Source: Paenibacillus campinasensis
GTDB taxonomy: Bacteria; Bacillota; Bacilli; Paenibacillales; Paenibacillaceae
DNA length: 64,000 nucleotides
Assembly: GCF_002272015.1 (NCBI RefSeq)
Contig: NZ_NPBY01000027.1
Location: 1-64,000 of the forward strand
Direction: 5' to 3'
Every line of letters begins with the position of its first letter. The first letter of the stretch is position 1. Shown piece by piece: positions 8,212-16,999 of the stretch. Below the pieces are notes generated by a model, which did no database searches, was not told the DNA's origin, and saw only the letters and a list, made by a program, of their open reading frames with translations. Made by a program: the position numbers and the translations under genes.

Positions 8212-8407
8212 TCTTGCTCTCTCCTTCCAGATCGGGTCATAAATGATCTTGATTGCTACTCTTACTGCATTATTATTATGTTCTCACTCGAAGGTAAGGC
8301 GGTAGCCGGATCATTTCATGCAATTGCCTAATCCTCCAAAAGGTTATAATATTAGGGCTAAGAACATGGGGTTAAAGGGTTATGAAGAGATGGAGGGGAA
8401 GGTCGCG

Positions 8408-9310
8408 ATGCAGAGGGGAGAATTAGCACAGGTTATCGAGCGCCTTACGATGACAGATGGCACGCATGAGACGTTGATTCCCGGTTTGTGCTTTTTTCGG
8501 GCGTCCCAAATATCCGAACCGGTGCATTCGGTTTATAAACCATCCCTGTGCGTGGTAGCGCAGGGCTCGAAGGTTGTCATGCTGGGGCAAGAGGTCTATC
8601 AGTACGATTCAGATCATTATCTGACCGCTTCCGTAAAGTTGCCGATATCCGGGCAAGTCGCTGAGGCGTCTTCCGAAGCGCCGTATTTTTCCCTTCGGCT
8701 GCAATTTACGATGGATCAAATCCTTGATGTGCTCCAAGCCTCTGATCAAGTAGAGAGTTCAAAACGCCAATATGGACGCGGTTTGGTCATAAATCGGATG
8801 AGCGATTCTTTACACGACTCCGTAATGCGCCTTGTGCATTTGTTGGACTCGCCCCGCGACATTCCGGTACTTGCGCAGTATGCGGTTCGTGAAATCATTT
8901 ACCGGATACTTCAGGAAGAGCAGGGCAATACTCTCAAGCAATTCGCATTAATCGGCAGCCATGCACAACGGGTCGCGAAGGTGATCGAGAGGGTGAACCG
9001 AGATTTTGCATTGCCTTTACGCGTTGACGAACTAGCCGAGGAGGCTGAAATGAGCGCGTCGTCCTTGTATCATTATTTTAAAGAAGTAACGGCAATGACC
9101 CCGATCCAGTACCAAAAGCAACTTAGGCTGCAAGAAGCGCGCCGCCTTCTCCTATCCTCAACGATGGAAGCGGCTGAAGCGGCTTTTCAGGTTGGCTACG
9201 AGAGTCCCTCGTACTTCAACCGAGAATACGCGCGTATGTTTGGCGCCCCGCCGATTAGGGACATCCAGCGGTTTCGCGACGCTTTGCAGGCAGGGGAGGC
9301 GCACTATTAG
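8408..9310 (+). CDS. AraC-family regulator (AraC_N type)
   Basis: The start is the ATG at 8408, with GGAGGGG (8392-8398) at 9-nt spacing; the frame runs 30 codons further upstream without a better site. The 300-residue product has an N-terminal AraC_N cupin-like domain (VHSVYKPSLCVVAQGSK segment) and C-terminal double helix-turn-helix (LRVDELAEEAEMSASSLYHYF and AAEAAFQVGYESPSYFNREY). This class commonly activates divergent oxidoreductase or exporter genes. Here the divergent partners are the Atu4866 protein and the MFS transporter. Confidence 0.9.
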   Translation: MQRGELAQVIERLTMTDGTHETLIPGLCFFRASQISEPVHSVYKPSLCVVAQGSKVVMLGQEVYQYDSDHYLTASVKLPISGQVAEASSEAPYFSLRLQFTMDQILDVLQASDQVESSKRQYGRGLVINRMSDSLHDSVMRLVHLLDSPRDIPVLAQYAVREIIYRILQEEQGNTLKQFALIGSHAQRVAKVIERVNRDFALPLRVDELAEEAEMSASSLYHYFKEVTAMTPIQYQKQLRLQEARRLLLSSTMEAAEAAFQVGYESPSYFNREYARMFGAPPIRDIQRFRDALQAGEAHY

Positions 9311-9371
9311 GCGACTTTCTGATCGATTGTGACACTCCTCACATGTGGAATGCCTAATATTGTTGAATGGG

Positions 9372-9404
9372 GGAGCAAGCCTAAATAGGCTGCGCTCCTT
9401 GTTA
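9372..9404 (+). terminator. Probable terminator of the AraC gene
   Basis: An interrupted stem (GGAGC plus AGCC pairing with GGCT plus GCTCC) is followed by TTGTTAT, about 60 nt after the stop codon. Confidence 0.6.
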
Positions 9405-9656
9405 TATGAAATGTATATTGACTTAATAAAGGCATTTTAAAAACAGCTGAGAAAGGATGGAGTAACTTTAGAGGAAAAAAAAGCACCTTGTCCTTCACTC
9501 CGGTAACACTAACGGAGTTGATTACTAATAACAAGGAATTTAGGATCAGAATAAAAGGAATACAGTTGATTAGCAAACTCCAATGACAGTATAGGAATAC
9601 AAGGCATGTTGAATGATGTGTGTCGCTTATAAGCAGATCGAAAGAGCATGAAGAAT

Positions 9657-9690
9657 ATCGTCTTCTGGCACACAGAAGACGATTCCTTTA
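9657..9690. terminator. Perfect 11-bp hairpin, probable terminator
   Basis: The stem ATCGTCTTCTG/CAGAAGACGAT has a 5-nt loop. On the plus strand TCCTTT follows, and on the minus strand ATTCTT follows, so it could work in both directions between convergent genes. Confidence 0.6.
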
Positions 9691-9805
9691 ACCATTTTGC
9701 TATACCAGTGAGTGACGTACAGAGAGCTGTATCATAAGTAACGGCGAAATTTTGAACTGAGGAAAAGCCCTTTCTACATCCTCATTGATGCGAAATGAAA
9801 GTCTG

Positions 9806-11098
9806 TTACATTAAATTCTCTTGTAGTAATGCTTTTAATCCTGCTGTATTTATTACATTCCATGGTGTGTTTAATTCTGGCTGAAAGAAGAAGTCGGCAT
9901 AGGCCAATTGTTCTAATGTGCATCCGGTTTGAATCGCAAGGGAGACCGTATTGATATTAGCAGTCAAATCAACTTTAGACATGATTTGTCCCCCTAAAAT
10001 TTCTAAAGTTGTTGGATCGTAAACCAGTTTGAACATAATGGTCGTCTCCGGAGAAAACAGGGCTGTCTCTTGTTCCAAGTAGACGGATTTTATTTCAATG
10101 CCAAGTTTTTTTGCCGTTTTATCATTCAAACCAACTGTAGCGAAATAATAATCGAAGATATGCGCACCTGAAGAGCCTTGTACACCAGGAAGTGGATGAA
10201 TAGCTTCGAGTAAGTTTTTTACTGCATAATGTGCTTGACGACGCGCGTTGGTGCCTAATGAAACATTCATCCGCATTTTACCGGGAGTGTACCAAACCGT
10301 TGTTGCATCCCCAATGGCGAAAATATCGGGATCACTTGTGCGCATGTATTCATTGGTTTTAATTCTGCCATCGGGCAATAATTCCACTGCGCCTCGCAAC
10401 CATTCCGTGTTGGGACGATTGCCGGCAGACAAGATGACCAGGTCAGCTGAATAGGTGCCTTTTATAGTTACAACCTTGGTGACTCTATCATTTTCATCAC
10501 CGACAAATTCGATGATCGAGTTGCCTAGTGCCAATTCCACTTCCCGATCTTTCATTTCTTCTTCAAGTACATCCGTAAATTCTTGATCTAAATAGGAGCT
10601 TAAAGGCCGATCGTTGATGTCCATTAGCGTAACCTTTTTCCCTGATTCAGCAAATAATGATGCTGCTCCAGTTCCAATGTATCCTGCGCCAACAATAACA
10701 ACATTTTTAATATCGGGATCTGCAGCATGTTTTCTCATATTGAATATATCTTGCCGACTGCTCATCGTACCGATGTTTTTTAAATGCTGTCCAGGGACAG
10801 GAAGAATAAATGGCTTTGCACCAGGACTTATAATGAGTTTGTCATAACTTTCCTTTCGTGCTTCCCCTGTCATATGATTGAAGATTTCCACTTGGTGTTT
10901 GTCAGGTTCTATTTGAGTTATTTCAGTGTTGCCGAAGATGGATACTCCTTGTTGTTGAATGGATTCAAGATCCTTGGCCGAAGTGGAGGAGAAGTCTCCT
11001 TTGTCATACCATTGAACGTTCGCTTTTGGGCACATCAATCGTAACGCTTCAACCGCTTCAATCCCCCCGTGCGAGCCTCCCAAAACAATAACCTTCAT
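9806..11098 (-). CDS. FAD-dependent NADH oxidase/peroxidase-like protein lacking the redox cysteine
   Basis: The start is the ATG at 11098, with AAGGAGAG 6 nt upstream. The 430-residue product has the two-dinucleotide-fold layout of the NADH oxidase/peroxidase and CoA-disulfide reductase family: FAD motif VIVLGGSHGG at the N-terminus, NAD motif GAGYIGTGAA near 150, the FAIGDA FAD motif near 275, and a C-terminal dimerisation domain. Family members carry the redox-active Cys in an SFLSCG segment just after strand 2. Here WYDKGDF runs directly into STSAKDLES, so about 24 residues including that Cys are missing in frame. It may be inactive as an oxidase or act by flavin alone. It is divergent from a TetR gene with a shared operator array. 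Confidence 0.83.
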   Translation of the reverse strand: MKVIVLGGSHGGIEAVEALRLMCPKANVQWYDKGDFSSTSAKDLESIQQQGVSIFGNTEITQIEPDKHQVEIFNHMTGEARKESYDKLIISPGAKPFILPVPGQHLKNIGTMSSRQDIFNMRKHAADPDIKNVVIVGAGYIGTGAASLFAESGKKVTLMDINDRPLSSYLDQEFTDVLEEEMKDREVELALGNSIIEFVGDENDRVTKVVTIKGTYSADLVILSAGNRPNTEWLRGAVELLPDGRIKTNEYMRTSDPDIFAIGDATTVWYTPGKMRMNVSLGTNARRQAHYAVKNLLEAIHPLPGVQGSSGAHIFDYYFATVGLNDKTAKKLGIEIKSVYLEQETALFSPETTIMFKLVYDPTTLEILGGQIMSKVDLTANINTVSLAIQTGCTLEQLAYADFFFQPELNTPWNVINTAGLKALLQENLM

Positions 11099-11114
11099 GA
11101 TGATCTCTCCTTTG

Positions 11115-11222
11115 GATACATGACTGTATCTTATTTTATAATTAGGATACATGAATGTATCTTAATAAGTCAATTAGATACACGTTTGGATCTTATTTAT
11201 TTAAGATACAGTTTGCTGTATA
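11115..11222. promoter_or_regulatory. Array of four GATACA/TGTATC operators
   Basis: Two perfect palindromes GATACA-N4-TGTATC (11115-11130 and 11146-11161), a third with one mismatch (11177-11192) and a fourth GATACA-N6-TGTATA (11205-11222) fill the space between the divergent flavoprotein and TetR genes. The first three start exactly 31 bp apart, about three helical turns. The last overlaps the TATAAT box (11219-11224) of the TetR gene. These are the likely TetR operators for both promoters. Confidence 0.78.
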
Positions 11223-11248
11223 ATGAACGTACAAGGAGAGAAAAAGTG

Positions 11249-11860
11249 ATGACGGAATCAAATAAAAGCCGCCGCCGTGGCGACCAATTACAAAATGATA
11301 TTTATGCAGCAGCGTATCGTCTGCTGGAGACGGAAGGGTACAGCGCGATTAATTTTGCGCGCATTGCTCGTGAGGCGAATACTAGTCGTTCGGTAGTTTA
11401 TCGTTATTGGAATACTCCGTTTGATTTAGTGTTTGCAGCTGTCCAACAACGGATGCAACAATCGGAAGGGATATTCAAGAGTCTGGATTTCGAGAGGGGC
11501 AGTCTCCGTGATCATTTATTATATGTTGGTCAGCAATTTATATTGGAGTCCGACCAAGGACCGTTTAGATTATTTAAAATGCTGTTTTCCGAGATGATTA
11601 GCCAGCAGGAGCGAGAACGGACAAGCCAGATGTTGGCCGAAGCAACGGGTTCCAATATTAAGATTATGGATTACGTTCTTCAACAGGCCGTACAACGGGG
11701 AGAAATCACAAAGCTCCCACCTAAAGCGACCAAGCTCATTCTTTTTGAGCAAATTCGCTATACGTTTATGCTTGAAAATGGAGGGGTGTCGCATCAGAAA
11801 TTGGAAGAGATTGTTGATCATGTGGTGTTGCCGGCAATTTTATATTTTTCGAAACCGTGA
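11249..11860 (+). CDS. TetR/AcrR-family repressor
   Basis: The start is ATG 11249 (GTG 11246 is possible), with AAGGAGAG upstream. The 203-residue product has an N-terminal TetR helix-turn-helix (about 17-63: DIYAAAYRLLETEGYSAINF, then ANTSRSVVYRYW) and a helical ligand domain. Its own promoter overlaps the last GATACA operator, so it probably autoregulates and represses the divergent flavoprotein gene. The inducer is unknown. Confidence 0.87.
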   Translation: MTESNKSRRRGDQLQNDIYAAAYRLLETEGYSAINFARIAREANTSRSVVYRYWNTPFDLVFAAVQQRMQQSEGIFKSLDFERGSLRDHLLYVGQQFILESDQGPFRLFKMLFSEMISQQERERTSQMLAEATGSNIKIMDYVLQQAVQRGEITKLPPKATKLILFEQIRYTFMLENGGVSHQKLEEIVDHVVLPAILYFSKP

Positions 11861-11887
11861 ATTCTCATCTGGAGTATGAATGGGTTA

Positions 11888-12150
11888 AACTTACGAGAAG
11901 GCTATGCAATAGCGGGTATTGCCCAGAGAGCAGAGGAAACGCTGAAACCTCCGTCTTAACGCATGTATAGTGTCGTCTCGGAGCTGTTGACAGAACGCGG
12001 AAGGCGTGATTGCAGACCGCAAGTAGGATAAACCCGGCCTGGGCATCCGTTAACATGCCGCAGGTATCGTAACGGCGATACCTTATGAGACTGCAACTGT
12101 AAGAATGCAGTAAACCTGGGTGGTACCGCGAAATAATCCCCTTTCGTCCA
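11888..12150 (+). ncRNA. T-box leader (tRNA-sensing riboswitch), apparently orphaned
   Basis: The hallmark T-box sequence CTGGGTGGTACCGCG is at 12116-12130, preceded by an AGAGAGCAGAGG/CCTC stem I region at about 11918-11952 and a CTCGGAGC element near 11975. Such leaders bind uncharged tRNA and control aminoacyl-tRNA synthetase, amino acid biosynthesis or transport genes. The specifier codon could not be assigned with confidence. The usual T-rich terminator after the T-box is not evident, and no synthetase or amino acid gene follows; the next clear gene encodes a cupin. It looks like a leader separated from its gene. Confidence 0.7.
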
Positions 12151-12199
12151 TGTATGAGCTGACCGCTGTCAGTTTGCTCAGGAGGAGAGAGGATTTTAT

Positions 12200-12325
12200 T
12201 TGGCAAAGGAAGCTGCGACGAATAATTGCGCTGAAGAGTCGTTTATGCCTCTGGACCGTCCACCCGGTGCTCGGGCATGGAACGTGGTGGGGTTTGAGGT
12301 TTGGCTGGTCCAGCTCCGAAACTAA
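12200..12325 (+). CDS. Possible 41-residue peptide after the T-box
   Basis: A TTG-started frame follows GGAGGAGAGAGG (12181-12192) at 7-nt spacing and encodes 41 residues containing MPLDRPPGARAWNVVG. No family was recognised. Just after it, GGGGAGGAA precedes a 12-codon frame starting ATG 12341. Both could be the decayed start of the gene once controlled by the T-box, or leader peptides. Coding status is uncertain. Confidence 0.3.
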   Translation: MAKEAATNNCAEESFMPLDRPPGARAWNVVGFEVWLVQLRN

Positions 12326-12428
12326 GTTAGCGGGGAGGAAATGAGTGGGTATTTGCCTATTTTGTTTACCTGTAACTAGGCAGTTGCATAGGATAAATGG
12401 TCAAAAAATCATTCGAAGGAGTATAAGT

Positions 12429-12956
12429 ATGTATTCTATTACAGGTTATCAGCATCAATGGCAATATCCAATGCAATGCTATTGGTGTAACAATTGGAAT
12501 CCCCACTATTTCAACTGGAACAACCGCAACTATGGATCACTTGGAAACATTACATCACAGGATTATGGAACAAGACCATTTGTTGTGAATATTGACCAAG
12601 CAACCAAACAAAACAATAACTACCGTACTGCAATATGGACAGGTAAGTATTTTCAAGTAACTTTGATGAGTATTAATGGTGGCGAAGACATAGGTTTGGA
12701 AGTTCATCCGACAACTGACCAATTCATACGGATTGAAGAAGGTCAGGGACTTGTTCAAATGGGTGACCGCAGAGAAAACTTAGATTTTCAAGTGATGGCG
12801 TACGAAGACTATGCAATCATGATACCTGCAGGAAAATGGCATAATATAATTAATACAGGTAGTTGCCCTCTTAAAGTTTATGTTATCTATGCGCCGCCCG
12901 AGCATCCGTTTGGCACAGTTCATGAAACGAAAACAGTCGCTCATGGAACGATGTAA
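12429..12956 (+). CDS. Cupin-domain protein
   Basis: The start is the ATG at 12429, with AAGGAG about 7 nt upstream. The 175-residue product has an Asn/Trp/Tyr-rich N-terminus (about 1-45) and a single cupin barrel (about 60-165). Metal-binding positions are visible: His in GLEVHPTTDQF with Glu in the following strand, and His in IPAGKWHNIIN. Similar cupins occur in spore-formers, sometimes linked to spore coats, but the function here is unassigned. A hairpin at 13023-13043 follows. Confidence 0.78.
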   Translation: MYSITGYQHQWQYPMQCYWCNNWNPHYFNWNNRNYGSLGNITSQDYGTRPFVVNIDQATKQNNNYRTAIWTGKYFQVTLMSINGGEDIGLEVHPTTDQFIRIEEGQGLVQMGDRRENLDFQVMAYEDYAIMIPAGKWHNIINTGSCPLKVYVIYAPPEHPFGTVHETKTVAHGTM

Positions 12957-13022
12957 GTAAACCTAGTGTTTTTTGAGTGTGAAATAAAAATGTTAGATTC
13001 GTTATTGGAACGTTGGCTTCTC

Positions 13023-13048
13023 TAACCGCCTGTTAGGCGGTTATTTAC
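13023..13048 (+). terminator. Terminator after the cupin gene
   Basis: An 8-bp perfect stem (TAACCGCC/GGCGGTTA, 5-nt loop) is followed by TTTACGT. The remaining bases up to 13246 hold nothing recognisable. Confidence 0.65.
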
Positions 13049-13246
13049 GTCCGGCAAGCATTATAGAAATTTTAGGCGTGTAATACGCCCTTAACGTCTT
13101 CTCTATGCCAATTTACAAATGACTTGGCTCCGCATGCTTTTATTCGTTTGTTCTTCGTTTTTGCATCCGCGTTCAGCGTACAACTCAACCTTTATGTGAA
13201 GATGTTTACCAATGTAGTCCAAACGGAGTCGGATATGGCCCTTCAC

Positions 13247-13885
13247 TTATGAAATGGCTTGCAAAATATGAACGATCTTCCTTTCAACGTTGGAATTGTC
13301 TATGATCTTCAGATACTCAGGTTTAAGCAATTGATACTGCTTCATGTAGTAGAAATCCATAATCGCTTGTTTCAAAGTGATATCATACTGAATCGAAAAT
13401 GACGGCTCGATAAAGCGTCGCAGCACAGCGTCATCTTGAACCATAAACAACACGGCATTCAATCTGTTGAAAATCTGTTGCTCCATACCGGATTCAAAAA
13501 AAGTTTGTAAGCTTTTATTCCGATTTTGCAGGGCAACGGACAGATTCTCATAATGGTGTGGATAAAATTCCTTCAGATCTTGTAAGAACAAATCAGAGAT
13601 ATACGCGGCACACATCAAAGATTGTAGGAATGTTAATTGAAAACGATCCAAAAAAGAGACGGAATCGTCTTTGACAACGGTGTCAGCCTTCTTCGAATAA
13701 TCAATGTAATAATCCACGACGTGTTCGATGATATCGTCTTTGGAGGAAAAATGCTTATAGAGTGTCACTTTGCTGATATCCATATATTTTGCGAGGTCGT
13801 CAACTTTCAGTTGGCTGAATTTTGTTTTTCTTATAATGGGTTTTATTTTTTCCACATAGGTATCTACACTCACAGCTTTTCTCAC
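13247..13885 (-). CDS. TetR-family repressor
   Basis: The GTG start at 13885 has GGGAGG 9 nt upstream. The 212-residue product carries a TetR helix-turn-helix in the first 60 residues (FSQLKVDDLAKYMDISKVTLYKHF), followed by an all-helical ligand domain. It is divergent from an SDR gene, and the AT-rich space between them contains an AACTAA...TTAGTT inverted repeat that is a plausible operator. It probably represses the SDR gene. Confidence 0.87.
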   Translation of the reverse strand: MRKAVSVDTYVEKIKPIIRKTKFSQLKVDDLAKYMDISKVTLYKHFSSKDDIIEHVVDYYIDYSKKADTVVKDDSVSFLDRFQLTFLQSLMCAAYISDLFLQDLKEFYPHHYENLSVALQNRNKSLQTFFESGMEQQIFNRLNAVLFMVQDDAVLRRFIEPSFSIQYDITLKQAIMDFYYMKQYQLLKPEYLKIIDNSNVERKIVHILQAIS

Positions 13886-13963
13886 GGATAAGTGCCTCCC
13901 TTTAATGCCTTTCGAAATTATTATAACAAATTCACTGCCTTTATGTATAAAGATTATAAAATT

Positions 13964-13985
13964 AACTAATTTAATAAATTTAGTT
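13964..13985. promoter_or_regulatory. AACTAA-N10-TTAGTT inverted repeat
   Basis: This pseudo-palindrome lies midway between the divergent TetR and SDR starts. Position and symmetry suggest a TetR operator. Confidence 0.45.
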
Positions 13986-14060
13986 TACTTATTTAACCCC
14001 GTGGCGTATAATCAGTCCTGTACCTAATTATCCAATTTATATAAAGGGAGGACGATTTAA

Positions 14061-14819
14061 ATGGAACCCTTCAATAAGGGGAAATTCTCTGACAAAAAGG
14101 TCGTGATCACGGGAGGTAGCAGTGGAATCGGCCTTGCGACGGCGAAGTTGCTAGTGGATGAAGGCGCACGCGTTCTGATTACTGGACGTACTCAGGCGAC
14201 GCTGGATGCGGCTCGTGAACAACTCGGAAACAACGCGATCGCGGTCTTAAGCGATGCTGCCTCATTGAAGGATATCGCCGCATTAGCCGATCGAGTGGAA
14301 TCTGAATTTGGAACAATAGATGCGCTGTTCGTTAATGCTGGTGTCACGGGGTTTGTCCCTTTCGAGGCAATGACTGAAGACAAGTACGACGAGATACTTG
14401 CAATCAATGCCAAAGGACCGTACTTTACCGTGCAGAAACTCGCTCCGTTGTTGGGCTCAGGTAGCGGGGTCGTCCTTACCACTTCAATCGTGAACGTAGT
14501 GGGTCTCCCAATGCTCAGTGCTTATGCAGCTAGTAAGGCGGCGCTGCGCTCCATGACTCGAGGGCTGGCGCGCGAGTTATTACCTCGAAATATTCGCGTC
14601 AACGCAGTCAGTCCCGGCGTCATTGACACAGGCATCATGGAAAAGTCAATGCCGGAAGAAGCTGCCGAGCAGACAAAGGCACAGATGAAACAGCAAATCC
14701 CTATGCAGCGTCTAGGAGATCCAGTTGAGGTAGCCAAGACTGTTGCATTCCTGGCATTTGAGGCCACCTATACCACCGGGGCTGAGTTCCCTATCGACGG
14801 AGGAGGCTCCCAGATCTAA
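14061..14819 (+). CDS. SDR-family oxidoreductase
   Basis: This 252-residue classical short-chain dehydrogenase has TGGSSGIG near residue 18, NAG near 90, and the YAASK catalytic motif near 155. GGGAGG is about 10 nt before the ATG. Its expression is probably controlled by the divergent TetR gene. It starts a run of reductase genes (SDR, MDR, SDR) on the same strand, but gaps of 177 and 45 nt leave open whether they form one operon. The substrate is not evident. Confidence 0.88.
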   Translation: MEPFNKGKFSDKKVVITGGSSGIGLATAKLLVDEGARVLITGRTQATLDAAREQLGNNAIAVLSDAASLKDIAALADRVESEFGTIDALFVNAGVTGFVPFEAMTEDKYDEILAINAKGPYFTVQKLAPLLGSGSGVVLTTSIVNVVGLPMLSAYAASKAALRSMTRGLARELLPRNIRVNAVSPGVIDTGIMEKSMPEEAAEQTKAQMKQQIPMQRLGDPVEVAKTVAFLAFEATYTTGAEFPIDGGGSQI

Positions 14820-14996
14820 GCTCCTCAGGTTCGCACACCCTGACCAATAAGGCGAGGGCAGGGGGCATAGCTTCCGCTTATGACACCCTGCCTTCTAGTG
14901 AACTTTATCGCTTAGAATTTCTTTGTTTTCCTTGAAAGACCGTTCGAAATCACAGAGAACACGACTTTATCAGAGCAAAATGGAGGGGAGATCACA

Positions 14997-15947
14997 ATGG
15001 AGAATACCATGCGGACCATCCGGTTCCACGAATACGGAGAACCAACGGATGTCTTATGCTTGGATGAGGTGGCGATCCCAGAGCCAGGGCCGGGACGCAT
15101 TCGCGTGAAAGTACGCGCTTGCGGCTTAAATCCGGTTGACTGGGTGACGTGCCAAGGCCATTTTGCCGCTCAATTGCCCTTGCCTCGCGGAATCGGGCTG
15201 GACGTGGCCGGTATTGTAGACGCGATTGGAGAGGGCGTAACCGATGTTGCCATCGGCGATTCCGTTCTGGGTGGCGCAGACTTCATGAATGGATCGAGCG
15301 CCGGTGCGTCGGATCAAGCAATTATGTACTACTGGTTCCGCATGCCGGCCGGACTTGACTTTGTTCAAGCTGCAGCGTTGCCAATGGCAGTCGAAACCGC
15401 TTACCGTGGCATTGATACTCTTGGGGTGAAACCGGGTCAGACCGTACTCGTGCACGGAGCCGGCACCACGGTAGGGTTCGCCGCCGTTCAAATTGCCCTC
15501 ATGCGCGGTGCCCGCGTGATCGCAACCGCTGGTCCCACTTACGCCGACAAGCTCCGCTCAATGGGGGCGTTGGTGACCTCGTACGGTGATGGAATGGTCG
15601 AACGAGTGACCGAACTGGCAAAGCAGCCGGTTGATCTCGCCCTGGATACCGCGCCAATCAGCGGTTCATTGAAAGATCTGGTCCAAATCGTCAACGGGCA
15701 TCCCCAGCATGTCCTAACCGTCAGCGATTTCGCCGCAGCCGCTGAACTTGGCGTTCGCACCAGCTATGGAGAACTGCATACCGCACGTTATGACGTTGTC
15801 GGCGACTTTGCCGGGTACGCAGCGGACGGCAAGTTCACGATTCCGGTCGCGAAGACTTTCGAACTCGAAGAATGGCGTTCAGCTGTCGAAATCAGCCAGA
15901 GCGGGAGGGCTCGCGGCAAACTGATCCTCCTGCCGGACTCCGACTGA
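14997..15947 (+). CDS. Zinc-free MDR oxidoreductase (quinone reductase type)
   Basis: This 316-residue protein is a medium-chain dehydrogenase/reductase. It has an N-terminal GroES-like domain (EYGEPTDVL, GLNPVDWV, PRGIGLDVAGIV) and a Rossmann domain with VLVHGAGTTVGFAAVQIA near 150. The zinc ligands of alcohol dehydrogenases are absent, as in NADPH:quinone reductases. GGAGGGGAG lies 6 nt before the ATG. It probably reduces quinones or enones with NADPH. Confidence 0.88.
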   Translation: MENTMRTIRFHEYGEPTDVLCLDEVAIPEPGPGRIRVKVRACGLNPVDWVTCQGHFAAQLPLPRGIGLDVAGIVDAIGEGVTDVAIGDSVLGGADFMNGSSAGASDQAIMYYWFRMPAGLDFVQAAALPMAVETAYRGIDTLGVKPGQTVLVHGAGTTVGFAAVQIALMRGARVIATAGPTYADKLRSMGALVTSYGDGMVERVTELAKQPVDLALDTAPISGSLKDLVQIVNGHPQHVLTVSDFAAAAELGVRTSYGELHTARYDVVGDFAGYAADGKFTIPVAKTFELEEWRSAVEISQSGRARGKLILLPDSD

Positions 15948-15992
15948 TGATCCCATATACCCGAGGAAATTCTGAATAAAGGAGGACATGCA

Positions 15993-16868
15993 TTGAGTAA
16001 GAACCAACGAGAACATATTGCACTGATAACAGGCGCAAGTAACGGGATCGGGTTGGCATTGACCCGGAAAATGCTGTCGGAGAACTGGCAGGTGGTTGCT
16101 TTGAACCGGTCGGATTTTCCAGCGGACGATAGATTCCTCCAAAATCATCTCAAGGACGGACAGCTCCGAGCCTATAAAGTGAAGGATCTCACCGATTACG
16201 GCAGCTTGAGGCAGGCTTTGGAAGAAATAAAAAGCAAGGAACAGCGGATCGATATACTGTTTAACAACGCCGGAGGAGGCTTAAGTGAGCTGCGCTATTC
16301 GAAACAAGGCCGCGAATTGCATTATGAATTGTTGACGGTCGTTCCTTTTATTATTCTGATGGAATTGAAGGAACTGTTGAAGAACGGCAGCATAAAAACG
16401 GTGATTAACACTTCGTCGCAGGTGTTTAGATTTACGAAGGCGTTTACGATCGAAAAATTGGAGCATCCCCAAACCTTCCGCAAAATGTATGGACCCTATG
16501 CGACTTCAAAGCTGGCTCTTTCGTTGTGGACCCAAGCCATCGCACCGCAGCTTGCCAAGGAAGGCATCAAGATCCGCAGCGTTGACCCAGGCATTAACAA
16601 TACGCTAAGAAAAGGAAAAGATTCCGGACTGACCGCAGGGTTTGAACTGTTTATGAAGTTTTTTTCCTCTCCGCCTACTCATGGAGCCAACCTATTATAT
16701 GAGGGAGCTCTCGGCAAAAACAGCAAGGAGACCGGCGTGTTTCTGTTCAAAGATCGGATTGCGGACTTGAAATTTACAGAACATGCGCAGCGTGTCCTGG
16801 AAAAAATATCTGATATTTATACACATGAATTTCTTGGGGGGGTGTTCAACGATAACGCAGAAAAATAG
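15993..16868 (+). CDS. SDR-family oxidoreductase, divergent
   Basis: The TTG start at 15993 has GGAGG 7 nt upstream. The 291-residue product has TGASNGIG near residue 13, NNAGGG near 92, and a catalytic YATSK near 168 (in MYGPYATSKLAL), so the SDR triad is intact. It is longer than the two classical SDRs nearby, with an extra C-terminal segment as in retinol-dehydrogenase/oxidoreductase-like members. It follows the MDR gene by 45 nt and may be co-transcribed with it. Confidence 0.83.
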   Translation: MSKNQREHIALITGASNGIGLALTRKMLSENWQVVALNRSDFPADDRFLQNHLKDGQLRAYKVKDLTDYGSLRQALEEIKSKEQRIDILFNNAGGGLSELRYSKQGRELHYELLTVVPFIILMELKELLKNGSIKTVINTSSQVFRFTKAFTIEKLEHPQTFRKMYGPYATSKLALSLWTQAIAPQLAKEGIKIRSVDPGINNTLRKGKDSGLTAGFELFMKFFSSPPTHGANLLYEGALGKNSKETGVFLFKDRIADLKFTEHAQRVLEKISDIYTHEFLGGVFNDNAEK

Positions 16869-16999
16869 TTCGTGAGGTCACCGCAAATCAATGAACCAGG
16901 TACCCTCACCCCTCCTGGGTAGGCTATAATTCAGAAGTATCAATGGTCCACGGTTCGTGGATGATTGCAATTTGACTTTATCCTTGGAGGTCGACAGCC

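Larger units (their letters stand above)
9311..9805. other. Gene-poor interval with two hairpins
   Basis: No convincing gene is present in about 490 bp. GGAGC-AAGCC/GGCT-GC-GCTCC at 9372-9398, followed by TTGTT, probably terminates the AraC transcript. A perfect 11-bp hairpin at 9657-9683 (ATCGTCTTCTG/CAGAAGACGAT, 5-nt loop) lies nearer the convergent flavoprotein gene. An 89-codon minus-strand frame here has no ribosome site and no recognisable motif. Confidence 0.6.

Noticed and set aside
9307..9576. 89-codon minus-strand frame with a hydrophobic start
   Set aside because: No ribosome site, no family match, and it overlaps the end of the AraC gene and its likely terminator.
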